From a candidate division KSB1 bacterium (lineage in GTDB: Bacteria; Zhuqueibacterota; Zhuqueibacteria; Zhuqueibacterales; Zhuqueibacteraceae), in assembly GCA_034506255.1 (NCBI GenBank), contig JAPDPX010000004.1, positions 248,001-312,000 on the forward strand: a DNA stretch of 64,000 nt, read 5' to 3'. The notes beneath the pieces were generated by a model. The model did not search any database. It worked only from the letters and a program-made list of their open reading frames with translations, and was not told the origin of the DNA. A program made the position numbers and the translations under genes. Within the stretch, counting starts at the first letter, position 1; each line of letters opens with the position of its first letter. This document shows positions 47,910-62,408 of this stretch, piece after piece.

Positions 47910-49247
47910 GGCGGAACTCCTGCAGGGTGAAGAGCGGATAGATGGCATGCCGGGTCATTTGTTGTAATGCGGTGAACAGCACAACCGGAGAGCGTGACCC
48001 CAGGCAGCCGGCTTTTTGTCATTGCCCGGTCAGAAGCCGGCCGGGCGGTAATGCGATGGTATATCTACCAGCAAAGCAGCTGGCTGCAGCCGCTGCCCGG
48101 AGTGACAATTAAGGAAGGGAGCTGTTTTCTGGTGCTGCCTCGAGATGAGAGGGAGGACAACCGGCAGTTCCGCCCGGAACGCTCTGTTTACACCTGAATT
48201 TTGCCTGCTGGCTTGCTGTTCCCTGGAATAAATGGCGTGTTCATCAAACTCCGTCAGGAGTGAACTGTTCATAGACACTCCTGACGGAGTTGAGCACAAG
48301 TTTGCCTTCAAATTTTTATGCGCCACCCCTTCGGTGGTTGGGCGTCACGATCAAAGCGGCGTTTCCCGCGTAGGGGATCAACTGTGGTGCAAAATTCAGG
48401 TTACAGCACAGCAGTGATTCCACCAGCAGGGTCAGGATCAAACACAAAAATTCTCCCACGATAGCGGCACTGCCACGGGAAAAGCCATTTCGTGGGAATG
48501 CATTTGCGCGGGAGGAACAAACATAACGCCTTCGGCAAGCAGGCGAATTTCGCAGTCAGGGCGGCTCAGCATTCGAAGTGATCCCCCGGTAACTTGTGGA
48601 GCAATGCAGGCCTCCCTGCCTGCAGACAAAATGTCTGCGCCATCTCCCCACATATAGCTGAGGCATTACCGGGGTACAATCTTTCGCTTGGCGGCAAGAC
48701 TCTTTTTTGTTATTTTGCCGGCCACGCGCGGCATGGTTGGAGTGAAAAGAACCGCGGGGTAATTGCCCTGCCGCACGCGGCAGTTTGCAGCAGGAAAATG
48801 AACTTTTGGAGTCGTGCCTTCAGGCACCGAGTCTGAAAAGTCTGCTAAAAGGCAGCACCTGAATTTTGCCTGCTGGCTTGCTGTTGCCTGGGAGAGATGG
48901 TGTGTTTACAAAACTCCGTCAGGAGTGAACTGTTTGTAGACATCGGAAGCTTGCGTGTCTTCAAACTCCGTCGGGAGTGGCCTGTGGAATTTCCCATGAG
49001 CTGGGGCGGTTTTTCGCGGAGGCGATCAATCTGGGTGCAAAATTCAGGTAGGATGTGCCCGTCCGAAAACGTATCCACCCCGGCTGAGCTGGGCTGTTCA
49101 AAACAGCCAGCCTCGGGAAAAATCCGGCATATTTGAAGCAACGGCCGAGCCGTTGCAGATCAGGTTGCGGATCGCGTCGCGGGGACAGAAAGCGCGGGGC
49201 ATTGCCATCAAAAAAGATCACCCATACACCATCACACGAGGCAGACG
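47910..49247. other. Long intergenic region dense in inverted repeats
   Basis: No supported gene in 1.3 kb. AACTCCGTCAGGAGTG at 48247-48262 and its exact complement at 48276-48291 make a 16-bp perfect hairpin. Single copies follow at 48912-48927 and, as a variant, at 48964-48980. A double hairpin of the MITE-interior type lies at 48606-48640. GTGCCTTCAGGCACCGA lies at 48814-48830. Confidence 0.6.
48247..48291. repeat. Perfect 16-bp inverted repeat of dispersed family
   Basis: Arms at 48247-48262 and 48276-48291 with a 13-base loop. The arm sequence AACTCCGTCAGGAGTG recurs at 48912, in variant form at 48964, and inverted at 18836. Confidence 0.75.
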
Positions 49248-50435
49248 ATGAACCTTCCGGAAGTGGTTTTTCTCAGCGGGGTGCGCACGCCATTTGGCGC
49301 ATTTGGCGGTGCACTCAAAGACCTGACCGCCACCCAGTTGGGCGTGATTGCCGCCAAGTCCGCGATTGCCCGCGCCGGCATCAGCGCCGCCGAGATCGGG
49401 CATGTGATTTTCGGCAACGTCATGCAAACCTCCCAGGACGCGATTTATCTCGCGCGCCATATCGCTTTGCAGGCCGGTTGCCGCATTGAAACCCCGGCAC
49501 TCACCGTGAACCGGCTGTGCGGCTCGGGCTTCGAAGCCATCGTGCAGGCTGCACGTCTGTTGCAGCTTGGCGAAGCGGAAATGGTGCTGGTGGGCGGCAC
49601 GGAGAGCATGAGTCAGGCCCCGCACATCATTCGCGGCGCACGCTGGGGTCTGCGCTTGAATGCCGGCAAGCTGGAGGATTATTTGTGGGAATCGCTGCTG
49701 GACGCGCAATGCGGCCTCACCATGGCCCAGACTGCGGAAAATCTCGCCGACAAGTATGGCATCAGCCGCCAGGCATGTGATGAGTTCGCCCTGCAAAGCC
49801 AGCAGCGCACTGCCGCGGCGTGGGAGCGCGGCTTGTTCCAGGAGGAAATCGTGCCGGTGGAATTGCCCGGCAAAAAAGGCAGTGTCACCCTCTTCCAACG
49901 CGATGAACATCCCCGGCCCGACACCACGCTCGAGGTTTTGTCGAAACTCGCACCCTATTTCAAAAAAGACGGCACGATCACCGCGGGCAATGCCAGCGGC
50001 ATCGTCGATGGTGCGGCGGCCATGGTCATGACCACCGCCGCGACCGCCGCCAAACGCGGCTTGTCGCCTCTCGGACGGCTGGTGAGCTGGGGCTTCGCCG
50101 GGGTGGAGCCCAGCCTGATGGGCATCGGCCCCGTGCCGGCCAGCCGTCAGGCTTTGCAACGCGCCGGTCTCGAGCTGCAGGAGATGCACTTGGTGGAAAT
50201 CAACGAAGCCTTCGCGCCGCAATACCTGGCCGTCGAAAAGGAATTGGGACTGCAGCGCGCCATCACCAACGTCAACGGCGGTGCGATTGCGATTGGCCAT
50301 CCGCTCGCAGCCAGCGGCACGCGCTTGACGCTCACCCTGATCCATGAGCTGCGCCGGCGCCGGCAGAAATATGGTCTGGCCTCCGCCTGCGTCGGCGGCG
50401 GCCAGGGCGCGACAGTGATCGTGGAGGCGAGGTAG
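49248..50435 (+). CDS. Acetyl-CoA acetyltransferase (thiolase)
   Basis: 395 aa, typical of biosynthetic/degradative thiolases. The nucleophilic Cys is in TVNRLCGSGFEAIVQAA, HLVEINEAFAPQYLAVEKEL is the conserved NEAFA motif, and the general-base His is in NVNGGAIAIGHPLAASG. The second Cys is in SACVGGGQGATVIVE. It condenses or cleaves acyl-CoA/acetyl-CoA pairs. GAGG precedes the ATG. It is a stand-alone gene; with the 3-hydroxyacyl-CoA dehydrogenase at 34572 it may support acetoacetyl-CoA metabolism. Confidence 0.95.
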   Translation: MNLPEVVFLSGVRTPFGAFGGALKDLTATQLGVIAAKSAIARAGISAAEIGHVIFGNVMQTSQDAIYLARHIALQAGCRIETPALTVNRLCGSGFEAIVQAARLLQLGEAEMVLVGGTESMSQAPHIIRGARWGLRLNAGKLEDYLWESLLDAQCGLTMAQTAENLADKYGISRQACDEFALQSQQRTAAAWERGLFQEEIVPVELPGKKGSVTLFQRDEHPRPDTTLEVLSKLAPYFKKDGTITAGNASGIVDGAAAMVMTTAATAAKRGLSPLGRLVSWGFAGVEPSLMGIGPVPASRQALQRAGLELQEMHLVEINEAFAPQYLAVEKELGLQRAITNVNGGAIAIGHPLAASGTRLTLTLIHELRRRRQKYGLASACVGGGQGATVIVEAR

Positions 50436-50578
50436 TTTTTCCCGGGCAGAGGCGGCCAGCCCAAAGCTGGCGGCATTTCCCCCGGGGTGAATGAGATTCG
50501 GCAAAAATCACAGAGGCAGTTGCGGACCGGCGAAAACGCAGTGTCCTCTCTCACCGGCGGGCTGCGGGCATATGTTTC

Positions 50579-53736
<3,158 letters not shown>

Positions 53737-53740
<4 letters not shown>

Positions 53741-54297
53741 TGGAGACCTCTCTGTTTCTGCCGGTGGTTGTACAGCCGTTCTGTAAAACCACCCTCCTTC
53801 AAAAATTGCTCCTCTAACGACTTAAGTTGCCTGCCCAAAAGATAACTTGCTTGATTGATCAGGCAAATGATGGTGTTCGCAGCAACCTCGGGTTCAGCGG
53901 TGGAAATGCCATAAGGGTCCGTCGTGCCTGACAAGTCGGACTTGTCCGACGAGTAACGTTTTCTGACTTTCAATGCTTCTGGTGAATCCTTGTGCCACAA
54001 CCGCAACCCCCGCTGCCGCAAGAAGTCCTGGTAGTCAAGCAGCAGCTCTTCAAGGCTCGCTCTTGCAACACCTGTAAGTTTTAGTTCCATTTTCTTGGAA
54101 GTTGCCGATGCCATGCTTCCTTCGGCAATGTTCTGCACTCCGCTTCTCGCAGCTTGCACCATCTGATCGTGCGTGCGGGAGCGTTTGTCGATGAAGCGGT
54201 TGCAAAAGATAACTGTGGCATCATACACCTGTTGCGCAGTTTGGAAGCTGCGCAAGTTCCTGTATCCACCATGCTTTGGAATGATTTTTCCCGTCAT
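53737..54297 (-). CDS. Four-helix-bundle protein with C-terminal extension
   Basis: 186 aa. The N-terminal 120 residues fit the four-helix-bundle family first met as 23S rRNA intervening-sequence proteins: [38 protein letters not shown] with the hallmark NIAEG, and [14 protein letters not shown]-terminal helical suffix of about 65 residues ([20 protein letters not shown]) makes it longer than usual. It is fused into the operon by ATGA overlaps with hsdS upstream and hsdR downstream, so it is made stoichiometrically with the restriction complex. Its role there is unknown. There is no reverse transcriptase nearby, so an Avd-like retroelement role is unsupported. Confidence 0.8.
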
Positions 54298-55529
54298 AAC
54301 CCCCTCTTCTTCAAAAACCGTTCTGCATCCTTCACCCGCAGCTCGCCGGAGATGAGCTTGGGGAGCAGCGCGTCGCGCAGGGCGGCGAGAGTGCGGGATT
54401 CGTGAATGCTGGCGATGATCCGGTCAACCGACGGCCGCACGACATTGGTGAAAGCCTTGGCCACGGGTGCAGGTGGAAGCGCGAACTCGTAGCGAGCCAT
54501 TTCAGCCCAGCTGGTGCGCGGCATTTTTGTGCCAGTCGAGCCAGCGTTTGCATACTCGACGAACTCCCTGCTCGACACATGACCGAGGACGAACCCGAAC
54601 CAGCGGCTGTCTTTCGGAGCCACAACGACAATGTCGGTCGAGCAGACGCCATCGACCGGCGCGACGCCGACCTTGTGGAAGTAGGGCCGGAGCTTCCCGA
54701 ACAAGATCTCGCCCCGCTTGAACTCGAACTTGTTGCTCTCGAGTCCATCGCCGGTAGCCCAATCCGAAAGCGCAATACATCGTTTCGGCATGTGCTCAAG
54801 TGCGATGTACGGCATCTCGGGATTGATCTGGCTTGGCCGCACGCTACGTCGAGGGTGCTCGGCGACATCGCCTAGAGTCCCTGTCACCCACCCCTCCGGA
54901 ATCTCGCCGAGTTCGGAGGGGACGAGGCGGGCGGGGAAGAGCTCGTAGAGGTGGGCGGGCAGGCCGGGGAGCGTCTGGCCCTTGCGCCAGCGCCCGTCCA
55001 TTTTGGCGCGGACGGGGTCGAAGTCCACGAACCACGACTTGAAGAGCGTCCGCGCCATGGCCTCCAGCGTCTCGCTCATCCGCCGGTTCAGTTCGATCTT
55101 GTCGTCCAGCGTGCCGAGGATGTGGGCGATGGCGAGTTGCTCGGCAGGTTCCGGAACCGAAGCAGGAATACGGCTGAGGATATCCTGATTCAGCAGCGGC
55201 TGCCCCGAACCAGCTCTCCAGTTATTAAGGTCGAGCGTGCTTAGCAGATAGAAAAGGAATCTTGCATCGTTGTTGCCCAGAGCAGTGGCGCGAATCGCGT
55301 TATCTGTCACCCAGCAGCGTTGCTTGCTGAAGAAAAGCGAACCGCAGTAACTACCCACTCGCCCAATGATGATTGAGCCTTCGTCAGCATTGGCTTCGGC
55401 TGCATGTCCAATTACTCCGTTGGAGCCATAGACAGGATAAGGCAATCCATCTGCGCGCTCAGGGCTTGAGCGACCATTCGCGAAAGACATTAGTTGGCCA
55501 AGCACCGTCTCCCGCCACTCATCCGCCAT
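54294..55529 (-). CDS. hsdS: Type I restriction enzyme, specificity subunit S
   Basis: 411 aa with two target-recognition domains. The first spans residues about 1-150 (MADEWRETVLGQLMSFANGR to PLLNQDILSRIPASVPEPAE), followed by a central conserved helix region QLAIAHILGTLDDKIELNRR. The second domain (LGEIPEGWVTGTLGDVAEHP to FVEYANAGSTGTKM) is followed by the distal helix. It binds the bipartite DNA target for both HsdM and HsdR; the sequence recognised cannot be read from the protein. The ATG is inside the 3' end of the 33-aa ORF upstream, and the stop overlaps the four-helix-bundle gene. Confidence 0.93.
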   Translation of the reverse strand: MADEWRETVLGQLMSFANGRSSPERADGLPYPVYGSNGVIGHAAEANADEGSIIIGRVGSYCGSLFFSKQRCWVTDNAIRATALGNNDARFLFYLLSTLDLNNWRAGSGQPLLNQDILSRIPASVPEPAEQLAIAHILGTLDDKIELNRRMSETLEAMARTLFKSWFVDFDPVRAKMDGRWRKGQTLPGLPAHLYELFPARLVPSELGEIPEGWVTGTLGDVAEHPRRSVRPSQINPEMPYIALEHMPKRCIALSDWATGDGLESNKFEFKRGEILFGKLRPYFHKVGVAPVDGVCSTDIVVVAPKDSRWFGFVLGHVSSREFVEYANAGSTGTKMPRTSWAEMARYEFALPPAPVAKAFTNVVRPSVDRIIASIHESRTLAALRDALLPKLISGELRVKDAERFLKKRGL

Positions 55530-55620
55530 ACCCCAGCTCCTTCAGGTTGGCAGCAATGGTCGCTCTAGGCCCGATGAAATGGGCTCCTCGCTTGAATGGC
55601 GTTGACTTGAAGCGGCTCAT
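55519..55620 (-). CDS. 33-aa coupling ORF ending in an HsdM-like C-terminal tail
   Basis: Starts ATGA over the stop of the winged-helix gene (55617-55620) and ends 11 bases inside hsdS. The product ends ATIAANLKELGYGG, which matches the HsdM tail [13 protein letters not shown]. At DNA level CCCAGCTCCTTCAGGTT (forward strand, from about 55532) is identical to the same part of the true hsdM end near 57650. I interpret it as the relic of an older hsdM 3' end that still couples translation to hsdS. Confidence 0.6.
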   Translation of the reverse strand: MSRFKSTPFKRGAHFIGPRATIAANLKELGYGG

Positions 55621-56294
55621 GACAGGAGCCCTTTTATGAGCCCAGCAACCTTGTCGACAAAACCGACGCAGCCGTCGATGGTGGCGGCAGCCTGCACCGT
55701 TTTCCACGCAGCCGCAATAATGCCTTTGTTTGGCGTCGGCTTCGCCAATTGAGATTGGATTGTGTCGATGTCGGCCACGAGAGCGAGCTTGTCTGCCTCA
55801 TTAGCTGCCGATCGAACGATCTCATTACGCAGATCCGCAAGTGCGCTACCTAGATCGCTGAATTGTGCGTTAATCTGATTACCGTCGCCGAGTGTGATGA
55901 TGTTCTGGCCGGTCGCTTCGATCTTGATACCGTGGAACTTGGGCATGGTGAACTCGCCTGGTCCTTCGATCTTGTCTATACCGGCGGCCGTGATCCTGTA
56001 GTAGTTGGTAGCCGAGGGAATAACAGTGCCGCCGGGGGCGGTGAAGGATTTCTCGACGGTGTCCTCTTCTACCCAGCCTTGGCTGATGAGGTAGGTGAGA
56101 TTGCTTTGAATTTCCTGTTGAGTCAGGCCATGCGAAGCCTTTAGCTCCCTCTTCACGTCACTAATCTTGACGGCTGAGCCCTTCTTGCCACGAGCGCTGG
56201 TCGCATTCTTGTTGCGGTCATAGAAGTATTGAAGCATGATGCGCCGGATCTCGTTGTTCGATGGGCGCTCGTGATCTCCCTTTCTCTTAGGCAT
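55617..56294 (-). CDS. Winged-helix protein of unknown function embedded in type I locus
   Basis: 225 aa. Residues about 1-60 are basic and look like a nucleic-acid-binding winged helix (RRIMLQYFYDRNKNATSARG then VKISDVKRELKASHGLTQQE). Residues 60-110 form its wing and ITAAGIDKIEGPG, typical of a small wHTH. A beta segment IIEATGQ-like/NIITLGDGNQINAQFSDL follows, then a helical tail with a hydrophobic C-terminus (TIDGCVGFVDKVAGLIKGLL). The wHTH, GDGN-type linker and hydrophobic tail resemble adaptor/effector proteins in defence loci, but I cannot name a family. Its A+T content is visibly higher than that of hsdM and hsdR, suggesting a different origin. It starts inside the 34-aa ORF. Confidence 0.7.
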   Translation of the reverse strand: MPKRKGDHERPSNNEIRRIMLQYFYDRNKNATSARGKKGSAVKISDVKRELKASHGLTQQEIQSNLTYLISQGWVEEDTVEKSFTAPGGTVIPSATNYYRITAAGIDKIEGPGEFTMPKFHGIKIEATGQNIITLGDGNQINAQFSDLGSALADLRNEIVRSAANEADKLALVADIDTIQSQLAKPTPNKGIIAAAWKTVQAAATIDGCVGFVDKVAGLIKGLLS

Positions 56295-56391
56295 ACCCTA
56301 ACTCCTCCACATTCTTTGCGATGGCGGCATCCAGCTTCGCCGCCTCGGCGGATTGCACATGGCAGGATTTGCGGCAGGTTCCGGGCATCAT
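56287..56391 (-). CDS. 34-aa coupling ORF carrying a copy of the HsdM C-terminal tail
   Basis: Begins with ATGATG, overlapping the fic stop as ATGA (56388-56391), and ends 8 bases inside the next gene. Its last 21 residues read [20 protein letters not shown] plus A; the HsdM end reads [20 protein letters not shown]. The DNA is also similar: GCGATGGCGGCATC and AGCTTCGC are shared on the forward strand between 56319-56340 and 57671-57692. It is a duplicated hsdM 3' end, not a random ORF. Confidence 0.7.
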   Translation of the reverse strand: MMPGTCRKSCHVQSAEAAKLDAAIAKNVEELGYA

Positions 56392-57566
56392 GGCTGCTTC
56401 TCCTCGGAGTCTTCAAACAAGCGAAGATACGGTTCAAAGCGAAACCGCCGGTTGCGGGCGTAGCCGGTGATCTCTTGGAGAAGGCCAATGCCTACCAGCC
56501 GGGACACGATCTGGTTGGCGCCGGCCGGGGTGATGCCGAGCCATTCGCGCACCGTGGCCACCGTTACGATGGGGTGGTCGAAGAGCCGATCCATCACCCG
56601 ATGCCCATTGGCGGCGGCGCGGCCAAGCCGATCGGTGATTTTGGCGCGATACTCTTCGCGCAGGCGCAGGATCTTTGCGGCGGTTTGACTTGCTTCTTCG
56701 CTCACTTCGGCAACGCCGCGCAGGAAAAATTCGAGCCAGCCTTCCCAATCCCCGGCATCGCGCACGGCTTGCAGGCGATCGTAGTACTCGGCGCGGTACC
56801 GCTTGAAGTAGTGGGACAAATAGAGCACGGGTTTCCGCAAAAGCCCTTTTTCGACCAGCAGGAACGTGATCAGCAGCCGCCCAATGCGACCGTTGCCATC
56901 CAGAAACGGGTGGATGGTTTCGAACTGGGCGTGTGCCAGTCCGACGCGGATCAGTGCCGGCATGTCGTCTTGAGTGTGGAGGAACCGCTCCAGGTCAGCC
57001 AGCGCCTGGGGTACCTCCTGGGGCGGAGGCGGGACAAAAGTCGCTTCGGAAAGCGTGCATCCTGCAGGACCGATCCAATTCTGGCTGGTTCGCAGTTCGC
57101 CTGGGGTGAGTTGCCCACCGCGAACGCCACGCATCAGCTCGGCGTGGATTTCCTTGATGAGACGCACGGAGACCGGCAGCGTGGCCAGCCGCTCCAAGCC
57201 GTAGTTCAGCGCACGCACGTAGTTGATGACCTCGCCCACATCGCCGGGTGTATCGGGGTCAAACAGTCTCGCTTCCGCTGCCAGCAGGTTTTGCAATGAG
57301 CTTTGCGTGCCCTCGATCTGACTGGAGAGCACAGCCTCTTTGCGCACATACATGAACACGAAGAGATCAGGATTGGGCAGGGTTAGTATGGCGCCGTCAA
57401 GCCGGCCCAGGGCATAGTCGGCTTGGGAAAGCAGCGCCTGCAAGGAGCCGCTTACCTGAACCGGTGGATTGGGGGGTAACGGCTTCGGGATAAACGCGCG
57501 GTAGCCCTGCGGCTGGCGCACGTAAACGCCTGCACGCTGCGCTTGGTTCTTGCCTGCGTTTATCAT
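56388..57566 (-). CDS. Fic-domain protein (predicted AMP/UMP-transferase), class II with C-terminal winged helix
   Basis: 392 aa. The Fic core motif is [19 protein letters not shown] (HxFxDGNGRxxR complete). An N-terminal inhibitory helix is visible as [15 protein letters not shown], fitting the S/T-x3-E-G/N brake, so the enzyme should be auto-inhibited. The C-terminus (about residues 320-392) is a winged helix ([20 protein letters not shown]). It transfers a nucleotide monophosphate to a hydroxyl side chain of an unknown target. It sits between hsdM and hsdS, with ATGA overlaps to the 26-aa ORF upstream and the 34-aa ORF downstream, and is thus co-expressed with the restriction complex. Confidence 0.9.
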   Translation of the reverse strand: MINAGKNQAQRAGVYVRQPQGYRAFIPKPLPPNPPVQVSGSLQALLSQADYALGRLDGAILTLPNPDLFVFMYVRKEAVLSSQIEGTQSSLQNLLAAEARLFDPDTPGDVGEVINYVRALNYGLERLATLPVSVRLIKEIHAELMRGVRGGQLTPGELRTSQNWIGPAGCTLSEATFVPPPPQEVPQALADLERFLHTQDDMPALIRVGLAHAQFETIHPFLDGNGRIGRLLITFLLVEKGLLRKPVLYLSHYFKRYRAEYYDRLQAVRDAGDWEGWLEFFLRGVAEVSEEASQTAAKILRLREEYRAKITDRLGRAAANGHRVMDRLFDHPIVTVATVREWLGITPAGANQIVSRLVGIGLLQEITGYARNRRFRFEPYLRLFEDSEEKQP

Positions 57567-57639
57567 GGCCTCAAAAAATCTCCATGTTCAACGGTGCGTT
57601 TACTATGAAGGCAGCCTTCCTCTGTAGTAAACGATGATT

Positions 57640-57643
<4 letters not shown>
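57563..57643 (-). CDS. 26-aa coupling ORF between hsdM and fic
   Basis: ATGA overlap with the hsdM stop (57640-57643) and ATGA overlap with the fic start (57563-57566). The product ([20 protein letters not shown] and six more residues) matches nothing I know. The two perfect overlaps suggest it is translated, at least to carry ribosomes from hsdM to fic. Confidence 0.5.
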
Positions 57644-59300
<1,657 letters not shown>

Positions 59301-59304
<4 letters not shown>

Positions 59305-60524
59305 GAGTCTTGCACGGACATGGCTGGATGACTTTGCACAAAGTCAGCAAAGCCGGGCTCCGCCGGCCGCGCGGGTGTTGCGCTGGTCGTCATGGGCAGC
59401 AGGACTTGAAAGGTGGAGCCCTGATGCGGCACGCTCGACACTTTAATGCCGCCGCCGTGTGCTTCGGCGATGGCGCGCGCCAGCGGCAGTCCAATCCCCA
59501 GGCCGCCGCCCAAAAAACCCGTGGCGCTCGAGCTGTGCAGATCGGAGTTTTGCACTTCGTAGAATTTTTCGAAGATCTTTCCCAGCTCCTCGGCGGGAAT
59601 GCCCACGCCGTTGTCCTGCACCGTGATCACCCAAAACTCATGGTCGTGCGTCAGCGCAATGTCGATCGTGCCGCCGTCGGGTGTGAACTTGATGGCGTTT
59701 TGCACCAGCTCGGCCAGCATGAGTTTGATCTTGAGACGGTCGGCGGTGAGGCTGCAATTTCTGCCGGTGGTCTGCCAGTTCAAGTTCAGGCCGCGTGCGC
59801 GCGCCGGCAGCCGGAATTCCTGCACCACCTGCGTGATGACCGCGGCCAGGTCCACGCGCTCGCGGCGAAGCTGCCAGATCTTGTGTTCGAGGTAGAGGAG
59901 ATTGGTCATGTCGGTGACGATCTGCTCGACATCCGCCACCGCAGTCTGCAGGATTTGCATGCATTCCGCGCGTTCCGCTTCGCTCAGCTCGTTTGGCCGG
60001 GCTTCGTTGAGAATGGCGAGATAGCCTTTGAGATGGCTGACCGGCGTGCGCAGCTCATGCGAGGCGATGGCAATGAACTTGTCCTTCATCACCTGCAGTT
60101 CGCGCAGTTTTTCGTTGGCGCGTTTGAGCAGCAGATTTTCCTGGCTGAGCTGGATTTTCTCGCGGCATTTGGCGACCGCCAGCCGGATTTGATCGGCCTT
60201 GAGCGGTTTGAGCAGAAAGTCGAAGGCGCCCAGTTTCAGCGCGGCCACCGCCACTTCGATGGTGGCGTAACCGGTCATGATGATCACTTCGAGGTGGGGG
60301 AAATCGCGTTTGATGGTTTTGAGCAGCTCCATGCCGTCCATCGCCGGCATTTTGAGGTCGGTGAGCACGATTTCCACACCGGGGTGGGTGCGCAGCAGCT
60401 CCAGCGCGAGCAGGCCGTTTTCGGCGGTCAGCACCTCGCAGTCACTGCGTTCCAGAGTCAACTGGCAGACGTGCCGGACGACACGCTCGTCGTCGGCCAC
60501 CAGCAATTTCGTCCGGTTTGCCAT
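59301..60524 (-). CDS. Hybrid response regulator-histidine kinase
   Basis: 407 aa. Residues 1-120 are a receiver domain: DDE near residue 11, phospho-acceptor Asp in [13 protein letters not shown], Thr in IIMTGYA, Lys in FLLKPLK. A short helix leads to HisKA with [20 protein letters not shown] (His phospho-acceptor), then HATPase_c with [14 protein letters not shown] (N box), [13 protein letters not shown] (G1) and [20 protein letters not shown] (G2). It is soluble and has no sensor or output domain, so it acts as a relay. The stop codon overlaps the hsdM GTG as GTGA, making it the first visible gene of the type I operon or its immediate read-through neighbour. Confidence 0.9.
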
Positions 60525-60612
60525 GGGGCCATCCTGGTTGTGATCGGGCTAACACCGTGTCGCGCAACCTTCCCAGCCGGGATCAGGGGAGGAGCCTGCG
60601 CTGCCATGCTGC
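60525..60612. other. Upstream region of kinase operon
   Basis: The 88 bases between the kinase start and the MITE; with the MITE they must contain or replace the operon promoter. No clear promoter was recognised. Confidence 0.4.
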
Positions 60613-60888
60613 TTAGTACTACAACGCTAAGTTCTAATATCCGCTCCGCAACCCAAAACCGTCATTGCGGAGGAATTTGCCAAGCCCGTATGGACACCCA
60701 TCGGAATGAAAATGTAGCGCAGACCTCTTGTCTGCAGCAGGCTGGAAGCCTGCGCGACGGCATTTTCGTGGCAATCTTCCCGAGTACCGGGATTGATGTT
60801 TATTCTGACATTATCCCAAGCACGCAAGAAAATTCTTACAGAATGACATTGCGGGGTGGAGGTGCCAACTTAACGTTGTACCATTAAA
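60613..60888 (-). mobile_element. 276-bp MITE, copy 2
   Basis: The terminal repeat TTAGTACTACAACGCTAAG at 60613-60631 is inverted at 60870-60888. It is the reverse complement of copy 1 (25445-25720) over its whole length with few differences, and includes the double hairpin at 60714-60755. It lies 89 bases upstream of the kinase-hsdM operon start and may influence its transcription. Confidence 0.85.
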
Positions 60889-61259
60889 CAAATGCAATGT
60901 CCTTTCCCGGCCACGGCTGTGCGGTCACCCTGTTAGTTTAGCCCATTTGTGCTGAAAAGCAAGCCGGAATTGTCTTGTTGCAGAGTCTTAATTGGCTTCG
61001 TTGCATCAGTGGGGAATTGCCGCGGCGGCACGCACGCCGGAGCCGCGGGGTCAGGTGTGCCGTGGGGGGCAGCATCTTTTTGCCGCGGGCCTTTGGCAAA
61101 GGGGAGGTTTTGCGCCGGGCATGCGTCAATATCGCCGGGTATAGAAACGGGAAGAACCGTGGGCGGGAGGGCAAACCGCAACCGAGGGGTGGGTGGCGCG
61201 GCGTTCGTGGAACCGAGGCATCTTTCCGCGTTGTGATGGGCAGGCGCAACCGTGCCGAT
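60889..61259. other. Intergenic region
   Basis: 371 bases with no supported gene; downstream of the minus-strand TPR gene and upstream of the MITE. Confidence 0.4.
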
Positions 61260-61931
61260 TTATTCAAGGTGTGACGCTTTGCGTTTCGGCCGGCGCAGCC
61301 GGGCAGTTTGCTGGCGGGCAGCGGAGGGCGTCCGGCCGCGTTTCGCGTATTCCTGTTTCTCGAATTCGTGGGCAACTTGGTGGATGAATTGCACGACTTC
61401 ATCGTCGGGCTTGAGGGCCAGGGCTTCTTCGCTGCAGACCATGGCGGCGCCGGCGTTGCCGTGCATCATGTAGGCAAAGGACAGGTCCGCCAGAAAGCGC
61501 TCGTTGGTGGGGTCAAGCTTGATCGCCTTTTTCATCAAAGCGAAGCCGCGCTCGTGTTCGCCGCGCTCGTCGAGCATTTTGCCCATGTAGTGAATGGCGG
61601 CGGGGTGATCCGGGAAGCGCTGATAAAGTTTTTGAATCATCTGCCACGCCTCTTCCTGCCGGCCGGCCAGGCACAGGCAGTTGGCAAGCTGGACGTGGTG
61701 TTCGACGCCCTCCGGATTCATTGCAACAGCGGCCGCGAGATATTTTTCCGCGGTGGCAAGCTCGCCCACGCCGATGTAAAGCCTGCCGAGGTATTCGCAC
61801 ACAATGGCGCGCGCCATGATGGGAATGTGGTCGTCGGTCAGGATGGTTTGATAAACGGCCATTGCCTTCTCAAATTCCCCGTTTTCCCACAATCGCTCAG
61901 CCTTGGCAAAACGCTTGTCACTTTTGCGCAT
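61260..61931 (-). CDS. Tetratricopeptide-repeat protein
   Basis: 223 aa, no signal peptide. At least four to five TPR units are visible, for example AERLWENGEFEKAMAVYQTI, LGRLYIGVGELATAEKYLAA, LANCLCLAGRQEEAWQMIQK and FALMKKAIKLDPTNERFLAD. The C-terminal 35 residues are strongly basic (RRPKRKASHLE end) and may bind nucleic acid or acidic partners. The ATG at 61931 has AGGGA six bases upstream, while longer in-frame starts lack one. It is probably a cytoplasmic scaffold. Confidence 0.85.
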   Translation of the reverse strand: MRKSDKRFAKAERLWENGEFEKAMAVYQTILTDDHIPIMARAIVCEYLGRLYIGVGELATAEKYLAAAVAMNPEGVEHHVQLANCLCLAGRQEEAWQMIQKLYQRFPDHPAAIHYMGKMLDERGEHERGFALMKKAIKLDPTNERFLADLSFAYMMHGNAGAAMVCSEEALALKPDDEVVQFIHQVAHEFEKQEYAKRGRTPSAARQQTARLRRPKRKASHLE

Positions 61932-62408
61932 CTTTTTTCCCTGATTCGGAGAACGCGAGTCCCGCCTCGCAGACGGCCTTCGTCCCGAGGCGAACCCGCC
62001 GTTTTGCAAACGGTTACAAAATGTCCTTTACATGCGCGCGCTGATCTTCGCGTAAGTGAATCATGATTGCAATCCAGAGAGGGAGGGAACAATTTCGCGC
62101 GTACTGGCAAGTCATCACGCCTTTTATCCGGCGGCGCAAGAATAATAAAAAATAATGCGCGAGTCAAGACAATCATTGTTCAAAATGTCTCACAACTGTT
62201 CCGGGCTGTGCCGGTTGTCGAAAGGATGTGACTATCGGTATGGTATTTGCCTTTCCCCGCCGCGATCCCGCACGCTTCGGCTGGCAGGATCAGGGCAAGT
62301 GTTACATTTCATTCACGAATCTCTCCAAATCCCGCGGAAAACAAATGCCGCGATTTGGAGCGAATGCCGGTTCGTACCGTCAGGCCTTGTCTTGATTGCG
62401 CTTTGGTA
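61932..62408. other. Intergenic region between divergent TPR genes
   Basis: 477 bases without a supported gene. An A+T-rich stretch at about 62135-62180 could contain promoters for one or both divergent genes, but no clear consensus pair was found. Confidence 0.4.

Noticed and set aside
47949-49247. CRISPR array suggested by repeated ACTCCGTCAGGAGTG units
   Set aside because: Units are few, unevenly spaced and in both orientations, with no spacers of uniform length and no cas genes.
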